Positions 34,875 to 45,218 of a DNA stretch of 64,000 nt are shown here, in pieces. The position numbers and the translations under genes are program-made. Positions within the stretch are counted from its first letter, which is position 1. Every line of letters begins with the position of its first letter. Source of the DNA: Lojkania enalia. Lineage: Eukaryota; Ascomycota; Dothideomycetes; Pleosporales. The stretch is taken from contig ML986594.1 in the NCBI GenBank assembly GCA_010094045.1, positions 319,228 through 383,227 on the forward strand, written 5' to 3'. Under the pieces are notes generated by a model. It made no database searches. It had not been told where the DNA came from and worked only from the letters and a program-made list of their open reading frames with translations.

Positions 34875-35491
34875 GCTCTGACTGGGAATCGTTACACACG
34901 CATTACGGATATACTATTAATAGTCACGTGCTGTCTAACTTTAGTAAGTTAGCCGACGTCCGCGATCATCGTAGAAGAAGAGCCTCTCTCATGGATGTCT
35001 TTCTGAGTACCGTAACCATAGTCGCTAACATGGATCGAGCCAGCCAGGTGCTGGCGCAAGGCTTCCCTGTAGATGTACCTAGGACATACGCTACCCTAGC
35101 AGAACGGGGCGATGTTCCTCTCTCTCTACCCTCTACCATCGTGATCACGGACGACGCTCGAGAGAGGAACTAGCCCAAAGCCAGCAATACCCCACCCCAG
35201 AAGAAGAGAAGGCCCTCGTTAAGTTCTTGTTACGAATGTCTAATGTTGGGCACCCTATGCGAATGAAGTTGTTAGGTTCGCTAGCCTTTAGTGTCGCCCG
35301 CCGTCGATCTACGAATAAACCAATCAAGTCCCCAGGCAAGAACTGGCCTCGGGCCTTCGAGAAACACCGTCGAGAACTTCAAGCGAGATGAGTTAAAGCT
35401 ATCGACTGGAAACGCCACGATAATAGCATACACGATAAGATCACAGAGTGGTTTAAGGTGATTGGAACGGTTCTACAGAATCGGGCTATCC

Positions 35492-35642
35492 AGTTGAAGC
35501 TGTGAACTAAGAGAATAAGTGTTATCCTTTCTATCTATGAGCTAGAGACCTATTTATGTAGGTCTACATAGAAGGGTGTGTTTTGGAGTGGCTCATCACT
35601 GTTTGTGATGGGCCGTCACACCACGTGATCTGGTATCCAACT
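35492..35642 (-). mobile_element. 151-bp LTR-like element with 5-bp target duplication
   Basis: Starts AGTTGAAG and ends ATCCAACT. It is flanked by TATCC at 35487-35491 and 35643-35647. Removing it with one TATCC rejoins the transposase frame (NRAI-LSENIYNMDE). Its right end (CACGTGATCTGG...) is the reverse complement of the left ends of the elements at 35701 and 35914, so it lies inverted to them. Confidence 0.8.
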
Positions 35643-35700
35643 TATCCTATCAGAGAATATCTACAACATGGACGAGACAGGAGTTATACTAAGCATGCTT

Positions 35701-35824
35701 AGTTGAATCCCAGTCACGTGTGACTGCCTATTAGGCAGTCATAGGCAGTAATGGGTATTGTCAAGTATATAAGGATACACAGTCACCCACATACACAATA
35801 TAAGCCCGCTATCACATTCCAACT
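35701..35824 (+). mobile_element. 124-bp LTR-like element with 5-bp target duplication
   Basis: Starts AGTTGAATCCCAGTCACGTG and ends ACATTCCAACT. Flanked by TGCTT at 35696-35700 and 35825-35829. Removal rejoins GVILSML-GSVKVLIS in the transposase. It holds a TATATAAGG box and the palindrome CTGCCTATTAGGCAG, consistent with a solo LTR. Confidence 0.8.
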
Positions 35825-35913
35825 TGCTTGGTTCCGTTAAAGTCCTTATAAGTAAGGACGACGTACGAGATTATAGAGGCGCGGGTGTCAAGCAGACAAT
35901 AGTAACTGCTATT

Positions 35914-36280
35914 AGTTGGATTCCAGATCATATGTTGCTGAGTTAACTGCCTAGTAGGCAGGCGTGGCATTAAGGAGACTACCTGGCAGGCAGTAGTATG
36001 AGCCAGTATGATAGCAGCTAACGTTACTACAGCTATAAATAGCTGCACCGCCCTTATACCTAGCTAGAACATAATCACACTTATATCTTTAGTCTAGAGC
36101 TTTGACTAGTTATAAGCCTCTCTTTTATGCTTTAACTCAGAATAAGTAATTAGCAATTACAGAACCTAAACCTAGACCTAGATCCTAACCCCAGACCTTA
36201 GATATAACTGATTCTAAGATAGATAAGTTTAAAGACGACTATAAGTGTAAAGGTAAGACTAACTTTATATAAATAATAAG
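35914..36280 (+). mobile_element. copia-type retrotransposon remnant: LTR plus start of gag
   Basis: Begins AGTTGGATTCCAGATCA, sharing its terminus with the two small elements, and has a related CTGCCTAGTAGGCAG palindrome and a TATAAATAG box. From about 36204 an open stretch reads (ATA)-TDSKIDKFKDDYKCKGKTNFI, resembling the start of copia Gag (DSKIDKFKGxNYxxW). The would-be start ATG is ATA, again a G-to-A change. A G-rich tract at about 36281-36294, like a polypurine tract, follows directly, so most of the internal region is deleted. The right border and target duplication are not resolved. Confidence 0.6.
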
Positions 36281-36460
36281 GGGCCGGGGGGGTGTTATCT
36301 AGTATAGGGCGTAGTAATAACTAAGAGTAATTATATACTATAGAATTATCTTTAAGGGTTTATAAAAGAAGTATATAAGTAGTATATATAAAGGATATTT
36401 AAGTTAACTATAAAAAGTTAAAATAAGATAGAGTTATAAAGTTATTAAATATCTAGATTT
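36281..36460. repeat. very AT-rich degraded repeat
   Basis: After a GGGGCCGGGGGGG tract the sequence is almost purely A/T, with TATA-type words and no frame. It could be a RIP-degraded LTR beginning TGTTATC, but no partner copy is present in the window. Confidence 0.4.
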
Positions 36461-38049
36461 GGAGATGCGTCATTCGCGAGGTTGGAAAGCGGATATATGG
36501 CTGTCAGCGGGGGCATTTTCATTGCTTTATCTTCGAATGTGAGCAGAATCTGTAGCGTTCTTCGCATGCGAGGAATGGATACAAATTGGACGCGGGACAG
36601 ATTTTGCTTAATTCTTGATCCGTATTAAAAAAAATTGAGGCAATAAACCAGAGATCTTGTACGGGGTTGCAATTCCCGATATGGTTTACAAGGCCGGCGA
36701 TAGTGGTCTCTAAAAGTTGAAGAATTGAGTTCGGATTTGGATAGAAGACGCAGACTTGGTCGGACTTCGTTGTCGAGGGGAAATTTGGATACCATCTAGA
36801 GCCGTACATGAACTCTAAGAGTAAAAATAAGGGAGACAAGTATACTCGCTGGAGGCGGTAGGGCTGATCGCCAGTTTTGAATTCCTGTTCAACAATAGCA
36901 AACGTAGTGTGACCTTAGAAAAAAACTGTCATGCGCTAGATTCTGACCGAACGTGTAAATCCTGAAATAGATGTTATTCGAATATTGGAGCTCTTCCGCC
37001 CAGGATTCAAGGAGAAGTTGTCAGCTAGCCGTATACTCTTCTTTGAGTGGAGACCGAGTAAGGCAAGACTGACTCCAGTTGACCCAGAGACCGCAATATA
37101 CAATGTCACAGCTCTCCACTACAACATATCTACAGTTACGGAGTAACAATATAGTCCAAAGATAGAGAATATTAGAAAGAGCTTAATCTATCAAACAAGA
37201 TCGACAAAAGGATGTAGAGGACGGGGGAACGCGAAATAGGACCACTGCAGGCATAAGAAGAGTGCAACAAAGGGCCGGGGGACGTGGAGGCACGCAAACT
37301 CTCCTCAGCTGAAGTCAAACCGTAGGCGTTTTCAGTCATCAGAATACAAGCCCGTGGTATAAATGAGATTCCTTCCGGCCGCATGCATCTATATTTAGCG
37401 TTCATGTTCGTAGCGATTGGCAGGACCTTAACAAACTATTCAAAACGTAAGGGCTACTGGTCAATTGGGGTTGATGACGAGAGCGGACGCAAGGAAATCT
37501 GTGGATGTGCTTGCACATATTAGACGCAATCGCTATGTTATGCCTAAAGGGCGGAATTGGAAGTGTAAAAAGGCTGTGAGATGCGCTGCTAACCGCTCGC
37601 CTCTTGAGTCCTGAGTAGGAGTGAACTATTTTATTTTATTTTATTTTAATTTTTTTTTTTTTCAAATCGGTACGCGTAACTTAGGAGAATATAGGGATGA
37701 TGTCACAAAAATATAGCGCTAAATTGTATTTAACACAGCTAGATTTACTGCGGTTTGTTAGCCTTGTCCTACCTTAGTAGTATGACGAAAGGCTGTCCCC
37801 AATATTCTACCCGACGGGACAATACGGTATGCAGCACACAGGCTAGATATGTACATATCAATCCTCACCTGATGAGTCGATTCCTACCTTTTTGTTTGTT
37901 ACGGGCGTGCTCTCGGGTTCGCATCCACACTAGAATCCCCGACGGGTATTTTTCTTGTGGAACTTTACCATAACTTTGCCTTGTAGGCTTGAAGTATGCT
38001 GGCTATTCGGGAGTAGTGCTTCGAAGTACAGCGACCGTACTTCCTTCTT
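36461..38049. other. intergenic with TTTTA microsatellite
   Basis: No gene is supported. A frame on the minus strand at 36519-36839 has no recognisable family. A short (TTTTA)n run followed by a T tract lies at about 37628-37662. Confidence 0.5.
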
Positions 38050-39218
38050 TCAGCCAACTTCAATAGCTTGGAGTGCATCGATAACTTCTTCTGCGACGCC
38101 TCCGGTCTCAACGACCATCTTGACAACTTGTCCGATGAGCCCCCTCTTCATGCCGCCCCGCGGTGGAGTCCATACGCCGGAGGTAGCAAGCAACTCCCGC
38201 TGCGTCAAGGCATCAGCACTTGATGCCGGAGCAACACCGCCAGTTGCAGAATTCATGGAATTCGGAACGCCAGGCGGCGTCAGATGGGAGGGTGGATCTA
38301 TTGTTCGAATTGATATAATACGAGAGCCGGTTGACGACGTCTTAGAGCTTGAACATGCGATTGCAAGCACGGCGTCTGCAACGGCGAGCTCTTCCTTGCA
38401 CGGATCGAAGATGATATTCTGTCCTATGGCCATTGCGAGGACAATGACAGGCGGCCTGTCTACTGGCTTACTGCCCGTTCCCTTGCCTTTCTCTTTGGGA
38501 TATAGAGGGACGGAGGCATCCCAGTCGTCGTCAAACAGTGGGTCTTCGTCTTTCTCAGACTTCAATGCCGGAAGACGCGAGGTGAGGAGGGCGAGGTGGG
38601 TGGTCATTGAAAGAAGAGCGAGCGGATATGACAGCGCGGGGGAGAGGAGGAGGATCTAGCACATTAAATCGTGATGTTTACAGACTGCACATAGATACCC
38701 ACATCGATATAAAGCTTCCAGTGAAAGCGGCTGTTGATATACAGCCTGTCCTTGAGCTCCCCACTCGACAGCAAACTCTCGGTGAGCATGGAAGCCAGAA
38801 AGACCGGCAGTGCGTCGTCATCGCGGAACCCCGGAATTTCCACACTCATCTCAACCCACGAAACCTGGCCCTTGCCCTGGCCATCGTCCTCCTCATCCCC
38901 ATCTTTCATCTCGACGTCGCCCGCGGCCACGCTGAGCCTGCTGGCGCGCCCGGCCGGCGTCGGTCGCCATTGGGACTTCTCGACCTCGGCCTTGACTCCT
39001 ACAAGGGCCTCCAGCCCGTCTTCCAGGGCGATGCGCGCGCTCCCGTTTGCCCCAGGCAGGACGTCATATTCTGCCCTCATAGACCGGAAATCCTTGGGCC
39101 CCTTGGTGTGGTCGAGGCGAATCGGCGGCACCTGCAACAGTGTCGAGCGCAGGTACGAGAGCTCGGCCGGCGATAGACTGACGAGGGCGGCCTGTGAGGG
39201 CGGCATCGCGGTGAGCAA
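38050..39218 (-). CDS. RRP42: Exosome complex subunit (RNase PH-like)
   Basis: One of the six RNase PH-fold proteins of the RNA exosome ring, which channels RNA to the exoribonucleases in nucleus and cytoplasm. The complement of 38703-39218 and 38050-38655, joined over a 47-nt intron, gives 373 residues. The N-terminal part reads LSPAELSYLRSTLLQVPPIR, then ANGSARIALEDGLEALVGVKAEVE and EIPGFRDDDALPVFLASML. The join restores WKLYIDILLLSPALSYPLALLSMTTHLALL, the hallmark of Rrp42. An acidic insert (DVEMKDGDEEDDGQGK) and a Pro/Ser-rich C-terminal insert are fungal variations. An in-frame ATG at 39206 is an alternative start. Divergent from the MCH1-like gene. Confidence 0.92.
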
Positions 39219-39580
39219 GCGGCGGCGGCTATCGTGTGGTGCGGGTGCGGGTGGTTGTGTTTGCTGGCCCAGGAATGCGTGGAGAATTTCGGGGAGGGTT
39301 TCGCGTGCGGGCGGCGCGAGCCAATCAGCGGCTGCCAGCGCGAGAGCTAAAGCTACCTAGCAACTTGACGCCATAGGTAGGTCCCCGTCTGCCATGACGC
39401 CGAAAGACAACACCACGCAGAGGCCCGTTCCCCGACCGCCGCTCCTTTAAGCCTGCGGCCAGCTGCAGTGCCTGTTTCCTTGTCTCTTTTGTTGTATTCC
39501 TATTTTTCCTCCCAGCATTACTATCCAACGCCATGGTTTTCTAATGCCTACCGTCCCGTGACATCCCCGAAACCGGCGCC
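39219..39580. promoter_or_regulatory. shared divergent promoter, RRP42 and MCH1-like gene
   Basis: A 362-bp stretch between two genes reading outward. It must hold both promoters and leaders. No specific factor site stands out. Confidence 0.5.
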
Positions 39581-41407
39581 ATGTCTCCGCATGCCTCCAA
39601 CAGGAATAGCAGTCACAATGCCATCGACAAGCTCGACTACCACCCGCCGCGCTCTTCACGCCCACTCCTCCGCCCCGACGGCGAAAGCGAATCGAGCCGA
39701 CACTCGCGAGACACCAGCCACGCCGGCAGCTTCTTCGAACAGGTTGCCGAGGGCATCATGGCGCGCGACCGCGAAAGGCTGCAGCGCGAGCTCGTGCGAT
39801 GGCTCAGTTTCGCGTGGGCCATCGTAAACTGTCTCTGTGCCGGCAGCATCACCGCCTATTCGCTCTATGGACATATCTTCCAGTCGAAGCTGCACTACAC
39901 CCAGCTCGAGGTCAACATCGTCTCCATCACTGCCGAATTGGGCATGTATCTGCCTGTTCCCGCGTTCGGCTACCTGTGCGATCGCCTCGGGCCCGGAGTG
40001 CCGTCCTTCCTCTCTGGAATACTGTTTGGACTGGGATACCTCCTTGCTGCCTTTGCATATCGAAGCGGACCGCCTCCTTCGGCCGACGGGAGTGGCTGGC
40101 CGTTTGGCATCATGGTGGTTGCATTCATTGGTGTCGGCATGGGTACAAGCTGCATGTACCTGTCAGCGGTAACAACATGCGCCAAAAACTTTGGGCGCGG
40201 TAATGCGAAAGGCATAGCCCTTGCTGTTCCAATCGCGGCCTTTGGACTCAGCGGCATGTGGCAGAGTCAGGTGGGAAGTCACCTGCTGTATGTGAGGAAC
40301 CCGGATGGAACCCGAGGCGACGTCGACGTATTCCGGTATTTCCTATTTTTAGGCATAATGCTGCTCTGTGTAGGTGTAATTGGTGCCGTTGCTCTCCGGA
40401 TAGTGGATGAGGAGGAGATGATCGACGAGGCAGTGGAAGAGCTGGAGCGATCCGGGCTCCTTGCGCAAGATGAGTTCTTCACACGAGCCGCCGATATCCA
40501 CGGATATGGGACTATGGAGACAAGAGATCTATCGGACTCGACGTTCGACTTCTTGCAGACTGAAGCCGAACGACTCAAACTGCACGCCGAAGAGGAGAAG
40601 CGCAAGAAGAACTGGTTACTGAACGAGGAAACCCGCCGTTACATTACGGATCCCACCATGTGGTGGCTAGCTGCAGGCTTCTTCCTTGTAACAGGACCAG
40701 GAGAAGCCTTTATCAACAACCTAGGTACCATTATCGGTACCCTTTCTCCTCCGAATGCCTCTTCCACGACTTCTGCAGCAACCCATGTCTCGATTGTAGC
40801 CATCACATCCACTATTGCACGTCTTGTGACCGGCACCCTGTCCGACATTCTCGCTCCCCCTGCTCCCTTACACCAGCATCGGAGGGGTGTAGACTCTATA
40901 GAGAACTCAACAGCTTCCCTTCACCCGCTCGACCGCCCCGGGAGACTTTCGGTCTCCCGGATTGTCTTCCTCCTAACGTTTGCCTTTATTCTCTCCCTCG
41001 GCCAACTCCTCCTAGCTTCCGGTGTCGTCCAAAACCATCCTTCCCGGTTTGCTGCTGTTTCCGCCCTCATTGGCGCAGGTTATGGCGCAGTGTTCTCGCT
41101 CACACCTATCGTTGTAAGCGTCGTCTGGGGCGTCGAGAATTTCGGCACGAATTGGGGTATTCTGGCAATGACTCCTGCTGCCGGTGCAACCGTATGGGGC
41201 GCCATCTATGCCACTGTGTACCAAAGAGCCGCGGACAGTAGCGAGTACGGCATCCAAAAAAGTGATAATGACGTCCTTTGCTATGGGCGGAAGTGCTACG
41301 CGCCCACTTTTTGGGCTATGGCTATCTGCGTGTGGATCGCTTGTGTCCTGTGGGCTTGGGCTTGGAGAGGCCCTGGTGGTTGGAAGAGGAGAGGAATAGC
41401 TGTTTAG
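39581..41407 (+). CDS. MCH1: Probable MFS transporter, Mch1 type
   Basis: A single-exon 608-residue membrane protein of the monocarboxylate-permease-like branch of the major facilitator superfamily; yeast Mch1 is vacuolar, but its substrate is not settled. A ~75-residue hydrophilic N-terminus is followed by TM1 (WLSFAWAIVNCLCAGSITAYSLYGHIF) and the YTQLEVNIVSITAELGMYLPVPAFGYLCDRLGP segment. Six membrane spans precede a long acidic cytoplasmic loop (about residues 275-350). After the loop come DPTMWWLAAGFFLVTGPGEAFINNLGTIIGTL and further spans. The INNxGTIIGT sequence is typical of the group. Confidence 0.88.
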   Translation: MSPHASNRNSSHNAIDKLDYHPPRSSRPLLRPDGESESSRHSRDTSHAGSFFEQVAEGIMARDRERLQRELVRWLSFAWAIVNCLCAGSITAYSLYGHIFQSKLHYTQLEVNIVSITAELGMYLPVPAFGYLCDRLGPGVPSFLSGILFGLGYLLAAFAYRSGPPPSADGSGWPFGIMVVAFIGVGMGTSCMYLSAVTTCAKNFGRGNAKGIALAVPIAAFGLSGMWQSQVGSHLLYVRNPDGTRGDVDVFRYFLFLGIMLLCVGVIGAVALRIVDEEEMIDEAVEELERSGLLAQDEFFTRAADIHGYGTMETRDLSDSTFDFLQTEAERLKLHAEEEKRKKNWLLNEETRRYITDPTMWWLAAGFFLVTGPGEAFINNLGTIIGTLSPPNASSTTSAATHVSIVAITSTIARLVTGTLSDILAPPAPLHQHRRGVDSIENSTASLHPLDRPGRLSVSRIVFLLTFAFILSLGQLLLASGVVQNHPSRFAAVSALIGAGYGAVFSLTPIVVSVVWGVENFGTNWGILAMTPAAGATVWGAIYATVYQRAADSSEYGIQKSDNDVLCYGRKCYAPTFWAMAICVWIACVLWAWAWRGPGGWKRRGIAV

Positions 41408-44400
41408 AAGTGGTGTTTTGACAGATTTGTATAGGAATTGCATGTGCATTGATGATCATGGGTCATGATAGCGTGTTTTTTTTTTTTTCTTTTTTTTGGG
41501 ATGTTATTGAAACTAGCATTAGAGATTGGCTTTTGTCATATTTTGGCATTTTACGCGTTTTGTGGTGGGGCTCGATTGTGCTCGGGCAATGTCTGGTGGG
41601 ATTGTATGGTATGTTGAGTGTGGGAGTGAGTGCGTTCTAGTGTTGTTTGGTGGTGTGTGTTGTACCTTGTATACTGAAATGATATTTAGGTATGCATTTA
41701 TGCAAGTATTTATAGCTGTAGTGCTCATGTTCACTCCCATGCCCTATTTAAAGTACCTTGCAGACTGTTAGAAACTCATACGAATAGACTAGCAGCGGCA
41801 GAACCATAGATACTGCCTGCCGACACCCCAAATACAGATTTCTAACAAGAGCTTAGAGTGTAAATATATCCACATCATTAAGCTTGTTTTTATTCTTAAT
41901 TAAAGCGCCTTGTAGTCGGTCTTAAGCCATCCGGTGCGTGATTAGCTCGATTGCAAGCTATCATGCAGCACCTCCTCAGTCTTGTCGGGACATGCCGCCA
42001 GTATCTAGCCCGGTGTTCATCTTACTTCTGTTTAATGCTGCATATTGATTATTTTCTAGGACATGTAGCATCGGTTTGGCTACGTGGTCTTGAGGTGGAC
42101 GTACTGGCGTACTGAGCCGCATAGTGTTGATTGGAGTGCCGGTTCTTTTAGACTGGTGAGACATGTGAGGAGAACTTTGCTGTGGGGCTTCGGAGAGCCA
42201 TCTCTGTCAGTTATTTCTCACTGATATTTAAGTTCATCTGCATAGGAGAACGGAATGGCGGCGAGGGCTACGGGCGTCAAGTCAAGCGATTGGGTATGGT
42301 TGGATGAGTGTCAAAGATGGTACCGCTATGACCGGACGACAAAGACTGCTATCTGGGGCTCGCAAGAGCGAGAACACGGACCAGATTTCAGCATCGATTC
42401 GACCGAAGAGTGTAAATCGAACGCTCCAACTTCACGACAAGAGTCAACAGAAATATCCACCCAACATAGACAGAACGAGTAGCAGCATAATCCCGTGGAT
42501 GCACTTGGATACAGTAGCTCTTTTGCACGTCATTACGCCTTCACCCCATATAAACAAGCTGCCGATATCTACGGATTCCAGAGTCTCGAGCTTTGTCACC
42601 TGCACATGTATAATATCGTGTTCCTCACGATCCTGGCTGCCGAAACAGATGACTGCGCTCTCCCATCACTACCGTGTCATGTAGCTAGGAAGGCTAACCA
42701 AAGAATATCTCCGCTACCCCGTCTAATGTATTTCGATCATACTCCGGGAGAGACCCCAACGCCAGCAGATCAGCTATCGACTCTTAGACCTCGCAATGAG
42801 ATTGTGCAGAACTCGACTGCCGCGGTTCGTGGCTCTTGCATAGGGAGCTTGTGGACTTGAGGGGCCCCTTGCCTGAGGCTTATCTGTAGTGGTACTGATG
42901 CTGGAATGGTGAGGGGGAAATAAGGTTCAGGAAAATTTAATGGGAGTTTAGCCAAGGATGAAGGGTACAGGATAACAGATTCGCGGATTTATGAGATTAG
43001 GGTTCGAGACAGTCCGTTTGTGAAGTCGTCCTTTCGGATTGAAGGGGACGATGGGGAAGACGAGGGCGTCGCGGATGATGATGGTTCAGAAGATGGTGAG
43101 TTCGTCAAGGCCATCTTAATGATGAATGAACAAGAGGACACGTTTAGAGGTAATGTGGCAGAAGATATAGGAAAGTCCTCCCGAATACTAAGCTTTCAAA
43201 TGCGGTCATCCAATAGGACAAACGGTAAATCACGTATGTACAGTTGACATATTATGTGCAGAAAGAAGCTAATAATATATCACATATCTCACCTGTTTGA
43301 ACTTCAAGCAGGTCAATCCCAATTCGACCTCGTAATCTATAACCACCGTATCAAAGGCTAGTGAGTCTAGCAAGATCGAATTTCACATCCAAAGGTACGG
43401 CGACTGGAACTGAGGTTGCAAATACCCTATTTGGCGGCATCAGTGCCGCAACAGGCGTCATTAGCTCCACTGTCGCAGTAGTAGCGTTGTGGATCATGAA
43501 GAGAACATCCCCCGCTGAATCAAAGCAGAAAATTGGACCGAACGAGCTCGAGCCTTAAAACAGCTCCAACAGCCCTGAAGAGCATTAAGAAAAGATAGAC
43601 ATACAAACCCCAGACAACAATTCCGCGGGAACCGACACATCAACATGTCCTAGTACGCCACCTCAAATGGCACAGGGCTCATCTATCTCAAGTAGCCTGA
43701 ACTAGGCTGAAGGGGGAAATGAGGTGAAACTACCGGGTTCTGCATGGCTACGGACTTACAAAATACCATTATGTGTCATCTAGGTATATAGTACCGTGCC
43801 GGGAGTTCCGAGTTTTCGATAGTGTTTCCAAGCAGCTTGGTATAGTCAGGAACTCGACGGAACCAGGCTCGGGCTTAAGCATTGGTAGGCAAAGGCGAGA
43901 CCAGGGCTTTAAAAAATAGGCGCCCACCGTGAATGACTGGCAGTAGAAGACCGGTAGCGTACGAAGGCTTAGGCAATAAGCAATTTGGCTTTCCGAACAG
44001 CTCTAAGCTCTGTATTTTGGAGCAATGCAGTAGCGTTGACTTCTCTTCTGTCTAGGGAGTGTCAATCGAACGCTCCGAAAGCTGCCCTTCTGTTTACTGG
44101 TCTTCTATTGATGACACGCTTCTTTATAACTAGGGGCTTGCTAACTCTACAACCTCCCACATCATCCACCTCTCCTCCCCACTCCTAGCAGCACCTAAAC
44201 TCCAAGCACCAAGCACTAACTCTACGCCTCCCATACCCCCTTCATGCAATCACAACCCCCCTAATCCAAGTTTAGCATAACCCTTATATAGTGACGTGAG
44301 TAGAGGTATATATTTCCCTTCCCCCATCCACTCCCAAAGCCCAGCTACACAAGGTAGAAAGTTGCTACGAGATAACCATATCCCCACTCCGCCTCAAGAT

Positions 44401-44852
44401 CTCGCTAGCATCCCTTCCAACACCATCCATACAATCGCCGAGGACACCAATACAAGTACGATATCGCACCCGGCCTAGCTCCACCCTATCACAACACCGG
44501 GACTCTCCAGTCTACAAGGTATCCTTGCGCGCTTCTCCTTGCCTTCCCCATGCCCCCATAACCAGAAAGGCCGCTGCGATATCCGGTTTTCTTTCTTTCT
44601 CTCTTTCTCTCCTTCTCTCTCCCCTCTTCCCTTCACTCGCCCCCACTCTGCACTCCGCCAACTTATTCAACCCCCCGGTCTAGTTTCCTAAACATGTTCA
44701 TCTCGCTTCGCGGAGCCTTGCACCTTCATAATATACTACGAACGCATCACCGAGTCATAATACCGCACCTTGTGTAAGGGGAGGGAGGAGGCGAAAAATA
44801 TTCATTGCCGCACTTACTATGCGCTCCGAACAGCGAGTCGATCCGAGTCCAG

Positions 44853-44884
<32 letters not shown>

Positions 44885-45218
44885 CAAAGGAGAGGTATGA
44901 GCTTATGGTTCTCTATGTTGGTAGGAGCAATGTGGGTTCTTCACTCGGAAAAGCAAACTGCAACTGCATGTCCTCACTTCCGTTTACTACGCTAAAATCA
45001 TTACTGGACGAGTGTGTGCCTCGAAAAGTCATCGTAATCTCATATAGATCTAATAGACCAATGTTACATTGCCCATATATCATGCAAAACACATCTCAAT
45101 CCACTCTCTAACCCGACCTCACCATCACGCCTCACCTTCCATCCTGTCTCCCATCCCAATGCCTAACAAACCCCCAACCCCCAAACCCCATTCCCACTAA
45201 AAATCCCTATGCTAACCC
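41408..45218. other. gene-poor interval
   Basis: 3.8 kb with only weak coding hints (see the entry at 42255). A T/C-rich stretch at 41478-41498 and a 28-nt T tract at 44857-44884 are visible, with pyrimidine-rich sequence around 44580-44640. No transposon protein is recognisable. Confidence 0.5.
42255..42482 (+). CDS. Possible fragment of a fungal protein (DW-x-W...Y-x-RY type)
   Basis: 75 codons starting MAARATGVKSSDWVWLDECQRWYRYDRTTKTAIWG. The SDWVW...RWYRYR-like opening resembles the N-terminus of a widespread group of uncharacterised filamentous fungal proteins. The remainder is low-complexity and no downstream domain could be joined on. It could be a remnant or the first exon of a gene I cannot resolve. 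Confidence 0.3.
   Translation: MAARATGVKSSDWVWLDECQRWYRYDRTTKTAIWGSQEREHGPDFSIDSTEECKSNAPTSRQESTEISTQHRQNE

Larger units (their letters stand above)
34875..35913 (+). mobile_element. pogo-type transposase remnant, N-terminal half, with nested insertions
   Basis: From about 35030 the sequence encodes the N-terminal half of a fungal pogo-like transposase. The HTH region reads TYATLAERGDVPLS, then after a frame slip in a CT run near 35130, TLYHRDHGRRSREELAQSQQY. It continues with EEEKALVKFLLRMS...GHPMRMK, GKNWPRAFEK, KAIDWKRHDN and ITEWFKVIGTVLQNRAI. It resumes after an insert as LSENIYNMDETGVILSML, and after a second insert as GSVKVLISKDDVRDYRGAGVKQTIVTAI. A TGA after LQAR and other scars make it dead. 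It is cut off at 35913 by a third repeat. The catalytic half is absent, and the relic at 32686 appears to belong to a different family. Confidence 0.78.

Noticed and set aside
36519..36839. 106-codon minus-strand frame
   Set aside because: Starts plausibly (MSPLFLLLEFMYG) but matches no family I know and has no joinable exons; insufficient to call a gene.
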